From Trematomus loennbergii (taxonomy: Eukaryota > Chordata > Actinopteri > Perciformes > Nototheniidae): 64,000 nucleotides of DNA. The notes under the pieces were generated by a model that saw nothing but the letters and a program-made list of their open reading frames with translations, was not told the DNA's origin and did no database searches. Within the stretch, counting starts at the first letter, position 1, and each line of letters begins with the position of its first letter. Of the stretch, positions 47,273 to 58,707 are shown in pieces. The stretch is taken from NCBI GenBank assembly GCA_012861695.1, contig JAAOOA010000483.1, forward strand, positions 155,001 to 219,000, given 5' to 3'. The position numbers and the translations under genes are program-made.

Positions 47273-47384
47273 CTGTGAGGCCTGTGCATGCGTGTCTATG
47301 TGCGTCTACCCCTGAGTGTAAACACAAACTGTGCCTTGTGTGTGTGTACGTTTAAAAGTGTCTATTTCTTTGTACTTCCTTGTA

Positions 47385-47385
<1 letters not shown>
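47273..47385 (+). repeat. Local duplication, copy 2
   Basis: Direct repeat of 46867-46964 with two small insertions (TGCGTCTACCCCTG-like and a GTGTGTGT stretch). It is followed by a (GT)n run at 47384-47412. Confidence 0.75.
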
Positions 47386-47409
<24 letters not shown>

Positions 47410-47416
<7 letters not shown>

Positions 47417-47610
47417 ATGTGTGTGTCTGAGTGTTGCCAATTACCCCAGCTATAAATACAAGATCCCCATCCGTCACTGAGTTTCTGGGTGGCTGCAGCG
47501 CCGCCATAATTGGTTTCAGATGGTCACCCAGATCCTTCTCTCGCTGCTGCAGCGCCATCACACCGCCTGTGTGTGAGAGAAAGCCGCAGGGGAGGAGAGC
47601 GAGGCGGAGA
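47410..47610. promoter_or_regulatory. Candidate conserved non-coding element
   Basis: Non-repetitive block with CTGCAGCGCCGCCATAATTG and TATAAATACAAGATCCCC. The CTGCAGCGCC word occurs twice about 55 bp apart. This is an inference from texture only. Confidence 0.2.
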
Positions 47611-47951
47611 GAGGGAGAAAAAAGATGAGTGACAGGAGTGAATAAATACAGAGCGAGCACAGGAATAAACAAGCAGACACTAAATGTTTCTTTTGTCCTG
47701 AAACTCTCCTCAGCCTGAGAGTGAGGGAGTGAGGGAATGGAGAATTGAACTTGTTAACTCAATAAAAGTGTTTTCATTTTTGATGGGATTTATTCAAATC
47801 ATGTGAGGGTTGGAAGACAGGATATTCGGGTCAGATGTGATATCAATGTTGACATATTTCTTATCTGTTATGGATGCATGTGGAAATACGAAATGACATA
47901 TTTTCTGCTCATGTCAGCTTGAGATGTCATACCAATTGTATACATTTTGAT

Positions 47952-48100
47952 CAAATTAGAATCAGAATTCATTTATTAGTCCCACAGCTGTGACATTTAA
48001 AGTGATACATCTAAAGAGACATGGCGGGTACAAAGAGTTAACGTATTACATATAGAGAAAAAGCACACATTAGTAAAAGTTCAAATACAAATAAGTACAC
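47952..48100 (-). repeat. LINE-like tail fragment
   Basis: AGAATCAGAATTCATTTATTAGTCCCACAG reads on the minus strand as a retroposon 3' end (...GGGACTAATAAATGAATTCTGATTC). A related start occurs at 51039 (CAGAATCCGAATTCCTTTATTAGTCC). Both continue with a similar ACATATAG/AGAGTTA or AGTAAGC...ATTACATA pattern. Confidence 0.55.
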
Positions 48101-48471
48101 AACCTCAGCTTAAAATAAGTAGCAGCCATTTAAAAGACTAACATATTAAGGTGTTGACACATTATGAAAATGTTGGGACCTATATGTGATTATTGCACAA
48201 TTAAATCTTTTAAATACCATTATCTCTTAATCCTTACAGTAACAAATTAGATACAAATATTTAGTGGTATTATAAAGTTTCTTATTGAGGCTATAAACTA
48301 TTCATAATGGCTTTGCTAAGCATGGTCATTTCACTTGATGGTATTTATTTGATGTGTTACTTAAGGATTTGGTGAACTAGGCTTAAGTGCTGTTTCTCTC
48401 TCCGCTCCCAGAGGACACTTGATCAATGGACATATTAACAATGAATTAGCAGACTAGGCCTATCGATCGGC

Positions 48472-48485
48472 TGAGCAGAGGGCGC
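48472..48485 (+). promoter_or_regulatory. Weak CTCF-type motif
   Basis: TGAGCAGAGGGCGC matches the CTCF core consensus at 12 of 14 positions (the first two bases differ). It is listed only because two perfect motifs occur elsewhere in the window. Confidence 0.25.
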
Positions 48486-48665
48486 TGTGACTCGCTGACA
48501 GCTGGTGAGTCGCTCTGTGTGAAAAGGTTGGATCAAAGAGGAATTACAAACAACCCAAAGACAAGAATCGCGCCTCTAAATTCAAATCCCTATTGACAGA
48601 AATATAGGTTAAGTAAGGGTAATGTTGTGGCTAATAAGAGAAGGAGTGTGACCTTCAGCTGGCTA

Positions 48666-48943
48666 ACAAACAACACTGACCAATTTGACTATATCTAATA
48701 AAAGCAGATTCATTTTTCATGTCTTTCTTTAATCATCCAAGGGCACATGAACAATATAAAATGCATAAAAATACTGATTATATTATTGCTAGGCAGTTTT
48801 TATTTGACATGCTGTAAAACCATATTTAATATTTTATTATATATATTTTTCTTGCTACTTTATTGCACGATTATGTCTGTAGAGAATGTTTTATGTTCCT
48901 CAAGGAGCCGAGACTTAAAACTTTCATTTCCAAAACTACAAAG
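48666..48943 (+). repeat. Interspersed repeat of unknown family, copy 2
   Basis: Aligns with 46969-47235, from AACAAACAACACTGACCAAT to CATTTCCAAAACTAC. It is diverged by substitutions and small gaps, so neither copy is recent. Confidence 0.6.
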
Positions 48944-50825
48944 TTGCTATTTCGCATGTGACAAATAACGTTTTGTAACCCTTTATTTATTATCATCAGT
49001 TCGATTCTGCACCTAAATGGTAATATGTCATCCAAAAGAACCCCCCTCCCAAAAATTGTAATAAAAAACCAACTCTTCGCTTCCTCTCTTTACTGCACCT
49101 GCTAATGTTTATGCTACCATTTAAAATACTAATTCATAGCAGACTGGTTCCACCCTTACCATTCTTTACTTTAAAAAGGAGGTTCCACATCCAAATAAAA
49201 TATGTGAGAACATAACCTCCATTATAAACCTTCACATCTCCAACAACAAATGTTCACACTTTTCCCACAATCCTCCTCTAACTGCGCAGCATCTGGGTTG
49301 GCCTCAGCTACCTGTTTTCATCTCGGCCGTGGGAAAACATTGGATAGGAGTTTCAGTTGTTCCCTCCCTCTCTCTATCTGCTTCGTGTTAATGTGGAGGC
49401 AGCTCACCAATTATTACAGACTTTTTCCGTGAAGCCAAGAGCATGCGGACACCCAGGAATCCTGCGCTATAAATCCATTAAATCCCTCTCATTAGAGCAC
49501 GAGCCTCGTTGCTGCGAGGCGGGACGCAGAGCGGCGCGTGCTGTTCTCTCACCGGGGGGGGGCGGCGTGCCCTCGTGTGCATCCTCCGCACCGCAGTCAT
49601 TACCCTCTCGCTGTGGTCCTAATTGCATCACTTTGTTGACAACAACAACAAAACGTCAGTGCAAAAACACGCAACGCTCGTTTTTTTTTTAAACAACATT
49701 ACCTCCGACAGAGGTTATCGTAGACAGCGGGTAGGAAACATCTTGGTAAAAGTAGCAAAACCAACAAAGTTGCTTGAGTTAAAGTGTGTATCATCAGTCA
49801 ACGATAAACACTAAAAAAAGATCCTTGTGAGTAAACAGCAATTTACTGTTTTAAATTCTTTATATTATTTTTACACTTTTAGGCAGTTTGATCTAGGTAA
49901 ATGTATCATATTGTACATAATACACATATTTTTCTCTTCCTTAAACAGTTTTAAAATGTATATAAAGGATCAAAAAGTGCACTGTATAAAAGTGGCATGA
50001 AATGGAAATACTCAGGTCAGGTCAAAGTTAGCAACATGTAATTTGTAGAAGTGAAATGTACCAAAGTTTAATAAAAATATTGGGTAAACGCTGAACTCCC
50101 AATGGGAAGGGTCAAAAATCCAACTGCATTTACGGAATCTACATCCCAGCATGCATTGGGGCAGGGGGAACAACACCCTGGACAGGTCAGCAGTCCATCA
50201 CAGGGCTAACTTCTACAGATATAAACAAACATGTCTTTTATTTCAAGATAAACAAAGCAGCTATTATTATTCATTTGATGAATAATGTTTCTATCCAGCT
50301 GTGCTGTAAGACGCATTCAGGGGACCTATAACCGAGGGGTATTTCTTTACAAGCAGCAATCTTGGTAAGGTCCAACTCAGTGAAAAGCTATTTTACAATA
50401 TTATTCAATTTCCTATAATATAGTATGACACGCTCTTATTTTTTTTATTGTTTGACTGGAAAGCAAATGAAAAAGGAAGCTAAAATAACAAGCCTCGTAT
50501 TTTTACTGGGGCAAATTTATTACAATTCAAAACATCCGAGCGGATCGCTGCTCCATTTTAAATCGGAAAAGTGAGTTGTTTCTAATACAGTGCAGCCCCG
50601 AACTTGATTTACAACACGGCTCCATAAATCACTGTGACATTTTCCACTGTGTCAGCTGAATCCTGTTTTTCACGGTGTACTCGAGACTGTCTGTCAACAA
50701 GTGATACATCTGTGTCAGAGGGGATTAAGACATGGGAGCCATGCGAGCTGGACTTATGAAGGAATATTGGGATTGTTGTATTTAAAAACAAGACGATATG
50801 GAGTATGCATGAGGAAAAGAGTACT
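48944..50825. other. Non-coding stretch, nothing firmly recognised
   Basis: A CpG-rich patch lies at 49500-49610. Apart from this the sequence is AT-rich. No exon or bounded element could be supported. Confidence 0.4.
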
Positions 50826-51190
50826 CAAATACTAGTATGAACTTGTATTTTGGGGGAGATTAAACAAATACATGTGTGGTGTTGTTTGTTATAATGATTA
50901 TTGCCATGAATTTGGACAATTGACAGACATTAAGCTAAAGAATTGACAGAGACAATGACACAGATTCCCCTTGTTATTATGGGGAGACATGCGAGTTGGA
51001 CTTAAGTTGGATTTTTGTATTTAAAAACAGGAGATGCGACAGAATCCGAATTCCTTTATTAGTCCTGCAGCACGGAAATGGACAGGTGTTACAGCAAAAG
51101 TGGCATATAGCAGGTAAAGAAAGGCATGAAATAATGAAGAGTAAGCTAACTTATTACATATGTATTGCACATTGCAGGTTTACTGCACGA
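50826..51190. repeat. Diverged interspersed repeat and LINE-like tail
   Basis: GGGGGAGATTAAACAAATAC and the later GACATTAAGCTAAAG correspond to 52572-52741 (GGGGGAGATTAAACAAGTAC, GACACTAAGCTAAAA). A second internal similarity links 50735-50790 with 50985-51035 (ATGCGAGYTGGACTTA ... TGTATTTAAAAACA). From 51039 a minus-strand LINE-like tail begins. Confidence 0.5.
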
Positions 51191-52556
51191 GGAAAAGAGT
51201 AGAGAGGAAACGGTGGGAGTTCAAGTGCAGGATGAGAAAAAGGCAGCATACGAGCGAGGAAGCCTGGAAGATGGAGAGGAAAGTGAGAGGAGAAAGACGG
51301 GGAGGTGAAGGAGAGGACAGCCGGCTCTCATCAGGAGGAGAGGGGAGAGGGGCCACAGCGTGGAGAGCGGGCCCTTGTGTAAATGGAGATGTACTAAACC
51401 TTTGCTAACCTGGATCACCCAAGATAAAATATTTATATATGCTATTGTGTGACGGAGCGCCGGGCTGAGGAGAGCCATAATTTGTTTTCCTCCAGGGTAA
51501 ATTAATTCCCTCCCCATCATCAGCGCAGTGAACTCATAGTGATTACTGCCCAGCCCCCCCCCCTCCCGAAACCCCCACTTGAGAGATTTTAATGGTCAAA
51601 GTCCACCTTTACAATTATACTTCATCTGATCCATACATTTCCATAGATTAAAGGTGAAGCAGAAACACTTGCGGGAGATGAGCGTTGATCCCTAACTGCC
51701 TTGTCTCCTCTTACTCTCTACTACTTCTCTCCCCTCCCCCCCATCCCTCCTTTCATCTCATCTTTGGTGTTCAAAACAAAATACTCACCAATAAAACGTC
51801 TGACAAGTGCGGAAATGTTTACCCTTTAGATGTAGGTTACAATATTGTGAGAAGTGGGTGTTTATATGGAAAAATGTTATTGACAGTGTATACGTTGGCA
51901 CTGTACAGCTTCATCTTCTCATGCACTGAATAGATAAAGAAAAACATGTGTATGCTAACCATATGTAAAACACATAGTCAAGGGAGATGCAGCGTGAACA
52001 ACAGCGCAGATTGACACTGATTGTCATGCTATTACGGGCAAATAGCAACACTTGCTCGGCAGTCGACAGGGCATAATCATGTGTGACTAACAGTGATGGA
52101 GAGAGCGCTACAAAGGGAAGGCAACGTGGTGGAGGTGCAGGCTCTTTGTCTCCCCTGCCATCTTCCTCGACTCTGAGTAGCCTGGAGGGGCTGAGCAGAA
52201 ACGGGCCATGATAAAAAGATGGAAGCCACTCAAAGTTCAAGGCAGCAATGCCCCTTTCATCTATTCCAAGACAATCACGTCGGGTTCTACATGTACATCA
52301 CTGCAAACTACCAATCTCAGCTTCCTAGTTCCTACAGAGAGAGTGAAAGGCAGGGAGAAGTGAAGAGGTGGTGGCACGACCAACTCCAGCATAATACTTT
52401 TCACTTGTTCCTCTGCTGGCTGTGGCAAGTCAAACACAAGTCAAAGGCGAATTGCTTGTGTCGTTTCAACTTTTTTTGATAGTGCTGTGGATCGATGAAA
52501 TAATGTAATCAAGTTCATTTCAATAAAGATCTGTGATTAATCATGATTGAGTTTAA
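51191..52556. other. Non-coding stretch, nothing recognised
   Basis: Purine-rich sequence at 51190-51360, then mixed sequence. No exon is supported. Confidence 0.4.
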
Positions 52557-52745
52557 AATGGTAGTATTAGCTTGTTTTTTGGGGGAGATTAAACAAGTAC
52601 ACGTGTGGTGTTGTAATAAAGGAATGCATGACAAACTGGTAAGAGAAATCAGAGGGTTTTTTACTTTGTATTAATGTGATTTCTGAATTGGCATGAAGTC
52701 AGACAGTTTCCGACACTAAGCTAAAACATCGACAAGAGAGCCGAT
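52557..52745. repeat. Second copy of the diverged interspersed repeat
   Basis: Corresponds to 50826-50962 in the same orientation with many substitutions. Family unknown. Confidence 0.5.
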
Positions 52746-53275
52746 GTGATCACCTTCTGTATAATGTGCGCTACACATTGCATATTATCTCTGCCGCTAT
52801 CATATTGCAACCCTGTCCGCTATCTCTCGCTCCTGTGCAACTTCAAGAAACTGCATCAAAGCGAATGGGTGCAGTTATGCCGTTTAACCAAGTATTACAG
52901 AAGCAAAACTGGGTAAAATTGGTCAAATTGATATTTTTTCTAAATTAATCTCGAGCTTTAACGCATTAAAATAGTACAATGTACATTGTTTTATATACAC
53001 AATTAAATACATTGAAAGAAACCTATATACACACACAGGGGTTGTTTTTGATCAACACAATGAGGAAACTAATTACAAAATGTTCTTAAAGTATCCATTT
53101 GTAGCTAAAGCAAACTTGTTATAAAGTTATGTTAAAGTACACATGAGTTTAGGTGTAGGGAAGATTGTGGTCTTAGTTATTAAATATTTAACTGAATTAA
53201 CTTATTCTAAACTCACAGGAGACTCGGGATGCAAACCCTGGTCTATTGAAAACGAAATCTTGAGAGAAAGTACAA

Positions 53276-53919
53276 ACTCATTAGGCACTTTCACACCGGA
53301 GTACTTTAGTTCCGATAGTTCCTGGGATTTTGCGTACACACCAAAAAGATCTGGAACTCGAACTTTTTTTTGCGAACCTTTTCACCCCTTTTTAGTCCCT
53401 GCTAGAGAGGGGGTACTTTCCTGAGGAGAAAAAGGTTCCAATTTCTGATTGGCTGGGCGAATTGCAAACCACGCCCCGTAAAACTTTTTTTGGTGAAGCC
53501 GCCATTTTATTTGCTTGCATTAGCATAATTAGCATTAGCCCAGCGCACCAACGGAGAGAGACTAACTTATGGCAACACAAAAGAAAACATGGGAGCGGTG
53601 GAGATGAGGAGGTGTCGGCGTTCTGGCGATTTACTCGGAAGGCTTCAGTAGAAGCTGCTGGGAGTCCCAGCAGCTTCTACTGAAGCCAGTCCCCAACTCC
53701 GGGGACTTCGGGTGGCAGTATACGCCGTGAAGTTGTTTGCGGCCTGCCAGTAAACCCAAAGCAGAAGAAGACGAAGAAGAAGTGACGTCAGCGCTCTCAG
53801 GGACTTATTCCGGTGTGAACGCGATCTACTAGATAGTTCCAGAACTAAAGATTTCCGGGGAACTAAGTTGCGGGAACTATTCCTGGGAAAAGTACTTGGT
53901 GTGAAAGCGCCTATTGAGT
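53276..53919. mobile_element. Terminal-inverted-repeat element with central palindrome
   Basis: The left end ACTCATTAGGCACTTTCACA is mirrored at the right end as the reverse complement of TGTGAAAGCGCCTATTGAGT, continuing with ACC and AGTACTTT-like sequence on both sides. The interior is moderately GC-rich and carries the palindrome at 53641-53687. The target duplication could not be resolved (ATT or longer), so the superfamily is open. No transposase frame longer than about 90 codons is present, and those seen are non-homologous to anything I know. Confidence 0.7.
53641..53687. repeat. Perfect 47-bp palindrome (23-bp arms, 1-nt spacer)
   Basis: The left arm starts GGCTTCAGTAGAAGCTGC and ends TGGGA at 53663. 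G at 53664 is the spacer, and the right arm is the exact reverse complement, ending GCAGCTTCTACTGAAGCC at 53687. Flanking bases do not continue the symmetry well. It lies near the middle of the terminal-inverted-repeat element. Confidence 0.95.
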
Positions 53920-55500
53920 GATTCATCTTTGATCAACCAAGTTTGCCTTTCATTTTGATTTCATTTTGTGCCGGTTTTCGCAGACTTTAGGGGCAGATTT
54001 CACACAAAGTCTATTCTGACAAGCATCATATGAAGGAACTCCATCTGCACTATGACTGTTTCACATAACCTTTGTGTACATATCACATATCTTAAGTCAA
54101 TCACTGTGAAGTAATCCTCACTAGCTCCATCATACCTCACAAGCAGAAAGAAAAGAAGCAGTGGTGATTCAGCGCATGGATTAGTCAGACTGACTTCGGG
54201 TCAGTCAGGGAGCCAGTAAGTCCTATGTGGTCATTGTCTTGTTCTTAAGCATTTCCTTTGCATTTCCTCAGCACTGGTGGGCCACCGCAGAAAGAAAATG
54301 AAGGCCAATTTCCTCTCACACAGAGAGTAAGTATAGGGCCAATGGTAGGAGCTGTTTTGATGCTGCTTCATGCACCAGAACCACAGCTGGAACTGATGGA
54401 CAATTAACCTTAACTGTAATTAACCCCAACGAGCACTGGAGAATCATTGTTGTGTTACTCATTCTGATGAGAGGCTATTTAAAACTCAGAAAACACGTTT
54501 TATTTGTTGCTCCTGAGTAAGATTCATGTCCCGTCGGCCCAAGCAGCTCATCGGATAATCAGCAAAGACAGACAGGACGCAGAGTTTGAAACCGTTCCTG
54601 CCACGCAGTCTGATACCGTGTGCATTACAGGCGTATAGTGCAGCAGCGGCCCGCGGTTTAATGAACGAAACCCAAGCTCCCTGTTAAACAAACAGACTGA
54701 ACCTGTGAAGAGAACCTCCACATCACCCGTTTCTTCATCTCTCATTAAAATCGCTTGGACCTCCAGAACGAGCCAGACTGCATGGCCGACTTCCATTTCT
54801 TTAATCTTTCAATGATAGTTACCGTTGCTGTTGCGCATATTTTCATAAGGAAACACTAGAAGTTGGAGCTGATGGGCTTTGCTCTTTGTTTGAATGTGGA
54901 TGAATGAGCCAACTGATTCATCATGACACCGCTACCGAAGCAGAAGATTGTCTGATATGAAGATTTTAAATGATTTTCACTTCATGTTCATCTGCTGGGT
55001 CATTTAACCCTTCTCTTTTCTACTGGTATGGCCCCTTTAAGTTCAACCCGTTTCCCAGTACAGGTTATTGCCGTGTTTTAAAGCAGTTTTTTTTAAATGA
55101 CAGAAGCATACTTTTTCTGTATACAGAGAGCTTTGCCACTCTAGACTTCATAAAGTTGACAGAAAAACACTTTTTGACTTTTAAGGAATGAATCCTAAAC
55201 CCATCTCTAAAATGTTTTTTCACCTTCCGTATACCCTTAAACTTTTAAATTGACTGTTACATGAATATAAATTGGGAACTGAGGGAAAGAGGAGTGATGG
55301 TGAGGCTATGAGGCCTGTAATGGGAAAAAGTAGGCCCCCCCCCCCCCTCCTTACTGTGTGCTTTGCCCCAGCTGCCCATCAAAAACTAATATCCTCAAAT
55401 TTGACGCTGGTGTTGTCCTTTGAAATGAGAAAGAATCTGTGTCTAATGCAATAAGCCAAACCTGGCTGCTGTGAACTCCAACCTCCTTCCCCTGATATAC
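53920..55500. other. Non-coding stretch with candidate regulatory block
   Basis: The block 54290-54490 is non-repetitive and enhancer-like (GGACAATTAACCTTAACTG, TGTAATTAACCCC). C runs lie at 55336-55347 and 55501-55511. No exon is supported. Confidence 0.35.
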
Positions 55501-55664
55501 CCCCCCCCCCCCTCCCTCCCTCCCTCCCTCAGCCTCCACCCTTTATCCTCCATCCTCCCTACAACTCTGTATCCAGTCTGCTGCTAAGACCGACAGGAAG
55601 ACCAGGGATTTAGGGACCTGTAGCCAAAACCCCTTCTCCTCCCTTCCCTTTCCACTGCACTCAC

Positions 55665-55666
<2 letters not shown>

Positions 55667-55714
<48 letters not shown>
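55667..55714. repeat. Poly-C tract (48 nt)
   Basis: Uninterrupted run of 48 C residues in the assembly, the longest homopolymer in the window. The minus strand is a G48 run with strong quadruplex potential. It creates an artificial poly-glycine frame on the minus strand. The real length is probably variable. Confidence 0.95.
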
Positions 55715-55716
<2 letters not shown>

Positions 55717-56371
55717 CCATCTCCCTCCCTCTTTCCTTCCCCCCTGTGCCCCCCAAACCCTCCTGTTTCGATCTCCAGTCATTTTTAAATACAGTAACAC
55801 AATCTTAGGGAAAGCTGATATAATCTTTTCTAAACTATAAAAGTCAGTCACCCAGAGAAACATCTGCACGGTCAAATTAAAACAAACTGTCAGGGAGTCC
55901 GGTGTCCCCATAAAGAGGGAGTCGAGCGGGAGGAGAGGTGAGGAGGGAGAGAGAGGGGTGAACGGTGGAAAATACAGGCGGAGGGAATGATTTTTAGGAG
56001 GGAGTTTTAGTGCTTTCCACTTGGCCTTAACTTAAACACAAACCTCCCTCAGGCCATCCGGATGCTCGCAGGGTAAAGCTAACTCAGCAGCAATGCTACC
56101 AGGCGTTTTTATGGCTGTGATCGTCACTGTTTTACTGTCTGTTGACACCTGAGACACAAATATGTTCAGTCTTCACGGTTGACGTCTTAACAGGCTGACA
56201 TCAGTGTAAATTCATGATTGGATTTGGCTGTGTAACGTCAGTAGTGAAGACCATATTGAGACCAATCACCCAAATAGATATCCAGTAGCAATACCAGTGT
56301 GATTGGTATTATTGTAAATTGGGCAGTTTACATGTGTAACATTGCCTTTAATTGTATTGAGTTTAGCATAT

Positions 56372-57161
56372 GTCCCTCAACCTATCCTAAGGGAGTGTAT
56401 GTACAGTACATAGACACGTTGTGCCTCTCCACCTCTGTTCCTTACTTCCTACTTGCTACCCTTTCCCTCAACCTATCCTAAGGGAGTCCATGTACGTAGA
56501 CACGTTAGTTTAGCTGCTATAGGCTTAGACTGTCGGGGGACACCTTACTTCTTCTGTCTGTCTGTACCTGTGTACTCTCATGTTCCCAATAACCCAGCTT
56601 CCCCCAAATGTCTTTTTGGTGTCTATATCTACGCTGGGATCCTGAGTCGTGGCTGATCCTGTTGCTGCGGTCCTGTGTCCTGGATCCTCTATCCTGAGTT
56701 CTGGATCTGAGTCCTGGACTTCGAGTCGTGGCTGAACCTGTCTCTGTGGTCCTGCCTGACTCTCATCATACTACTTCCCTGATGGCTCCCACAGGATTGT
56801 TGACATCCTCGTGGATTCATCTTCTTATTATAGACACATGCATTTCCAAACATTTGGTTTACCTATGCTGTAAATGTATTATCTCTTTGATTACACACGG
56901 CATCTATTGCACGTCTGTCCGTCCTGGGAGAGGGGTCCCTCCTCTGTTGCTCTCCCTGAGGTTTCTCCCATGTTCCCCTTTAAACTGTGGGGGTTTCTCT
57001 GGAAGTGTTTCCTTGTACGATGTGAGGGTCTAAGGACAGAGGGTGTCGTATTGTCATACTGATATTCTGTACAAACTGTGAAGTCCACTGAGACAAATGT
57101 AACATTTGTGATATTGGGCTATATAAATAAACATTGATGATTGATTGATTGATTGATTGGT
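56372..57161 (+). mobile_element. 5'-truncated LINE-type retroposon tail
   Basis: The 3' end has the sequence GTGATATTGGGCTATATAAATAAACATTGATG followed by a (GATT)n run, a typical L2-group tail of fish. The segment before it (GTCCGTCCTGGGAGAGGGGTC, CTCCCTGAGGTTTCTCCCATG) is a widespread teleost retroposon 3' region. At the left edge, TCAACCTATCCTAAGGGAGT occurs twice (56377 and 56468), indicating a small internal duplication. Frames inside are fragments and not functional. Confidence 0.75.
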
Positions 57162-58370
57162 CTGCGGATGCTAAATCTCCATTTCCCTCATACCTCATTT
57201 TGATGCAATATATTGTCTTATTTTGCCCAAAACATCAGTAAAGCAGTATGAGCAGTACAGCAGATAGTAAGAGACTGAGTTCTGTCAGACTATACAGTAT
57301 ATCATTCATGCTCCAAATAATCTGTATTGACCATACAACCGGTACAGAATGGACATATTGTTATTCATCTAAAGGCCTCGAATGTAAGCAGGCCTCTACA
57401 GAAAGCATTATCCTGGAGTGAGTATAGCTAAACAATCCAACACACTTCAGTCCAATTCCCATGGGTTTTAGGTTAGAATGCCACTGAAGTAGACGCTGAG
57501 CGGGGGGGGGCACAGTGCCTGCTCTGCTCTGCCCCGTCTGTTTTCAGCCGAGTGTTGGATTGCTTTAATTGATTTAATGGGAGAGCATGGAGTCACAGTG
57601 GGAGATGTGGAACACGGGATGCTTTAGGGATGTCAAGTGTGTTGCACTACCTCAACTCGATCTTAGACAAGCCCGTGTCATCCGGCAGATACGCCGATAT
57701 GTAGTGATGACACATATCGCAAACACATCACACACGAGCAGAAAGCGCCATTTCTCTCAGATATAAACACACACACACACACACTCGTTCCCAGCCTAGA
57801 ACACCATGCACCCTGCTAATGGTTTGAATAACACCAAAAGTGGCGTGATGAAGCCTTAGCCAGCTGTGGTGTGAGTGTATTCACACACAGTTGCGGGGGA
57901 CAGCAGCCCGTGCTAATGCCAGCCTGAATGATGTGTCTAATTACTTGGCCTAGAGATAGCTTTTAGCTAAATCACCCCGCCTTCTGAAGAGCCTGTATCA
58001 ACAGTGACAAGGGCCTGGACAATTACATTAGCCCTCTGCCCATCCACCAGGTCCATCACTAGCAATCAGTGTGATTTGCAGCCGCTTCATTGTTGCAATC
58101 CCTCTCTCCATGACAATGATGTTTTCCCTGCTGGAGAGACAGCGAGGGAAAGGTGGAGAGTCACACAGAGAGAGAGACAGAGAACAAACCTGGACAGAAA
58201 CAACCCTTCCCAAAATTCTATAATAACCATGCTCAATTATCTGAAAAGAAAATGAAAAACTAAAAATGTTAGCAGGGGATATCAAAGAAAGCTGTGTTCT
58301 CGAAGGACAGTTTGTCTCTGCCTGCCACAATATGAGAATCAGTCTTTGTATTATTATCTTCTTAGTAATG
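57162..58370. other. Non-coding stretch with candidate regulatory block
   Basis: The block 57880-58070 (CTAATTACTTGGCC, TAGCTTTTAGCTAAATC) has homeodomain-type ATTA cores in complex sequence. A short CA run lies at 57769-57783. No exon is supported. Confidence 0.35.
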
Positions 58371-58378
58371 TAATATAT

Positions 58379-58699
58379 TAGGGCTGTGCGATTATGGCAA
58401 AAATCATAATCTCGATTATTTTGGTCAATAATTGATATCACGATTATTAAAAACGATTATCCATTTACTTTGAAAACACATATATTGAAAAAAAAATTGA
58501 ACAGTATGTTTTTAACAGTTGATTACCCTGAACTTTAAGTATAATTCAACTGAAAAACCAATAAAAAAAATAAAAAATAACATTTTTTTTTTTTTTTTAA
58601 TAAAAATAATAATCGTTTTATTTCGATTACATTGTTTTCGTAATCGTTGCAAGCCAAAATCGTAATCGAGATTAAAATACGATTAATTGCACAGCCCTA
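58379..58699. mobile_element. hAT-like miniature element with exact 8-bp target duplication
   Basis: The octamer TAATATAT flanks both sides (58371-58378 and 58700-58707). The ends TAGGGCTGTGCGATTA and TAATTGCACAGCCCTA form an inverted repeat. The interior continues the fold-back (AATCTCGATTATTTTGG against CGTAATCGAGATTAAA), so most of the 321 bp could form a hairpin. No coding capacity. Confidence 0.85.
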
Positions 58700-58707
58700 T
58701 AATATAT

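Noticed and set aside
49500..49620. CpG-rich patch as a promoter
   Set aside because: It is only about 120 bp, no exon or transcription-start context follows on either strand, and neighbouring sequence is AT-rich.
55543..55911. Minus-strand frame with a long poly-glycine run
   Set aside because: The glycines come from the 48-nt poly-C tract. No other protein feature is present.
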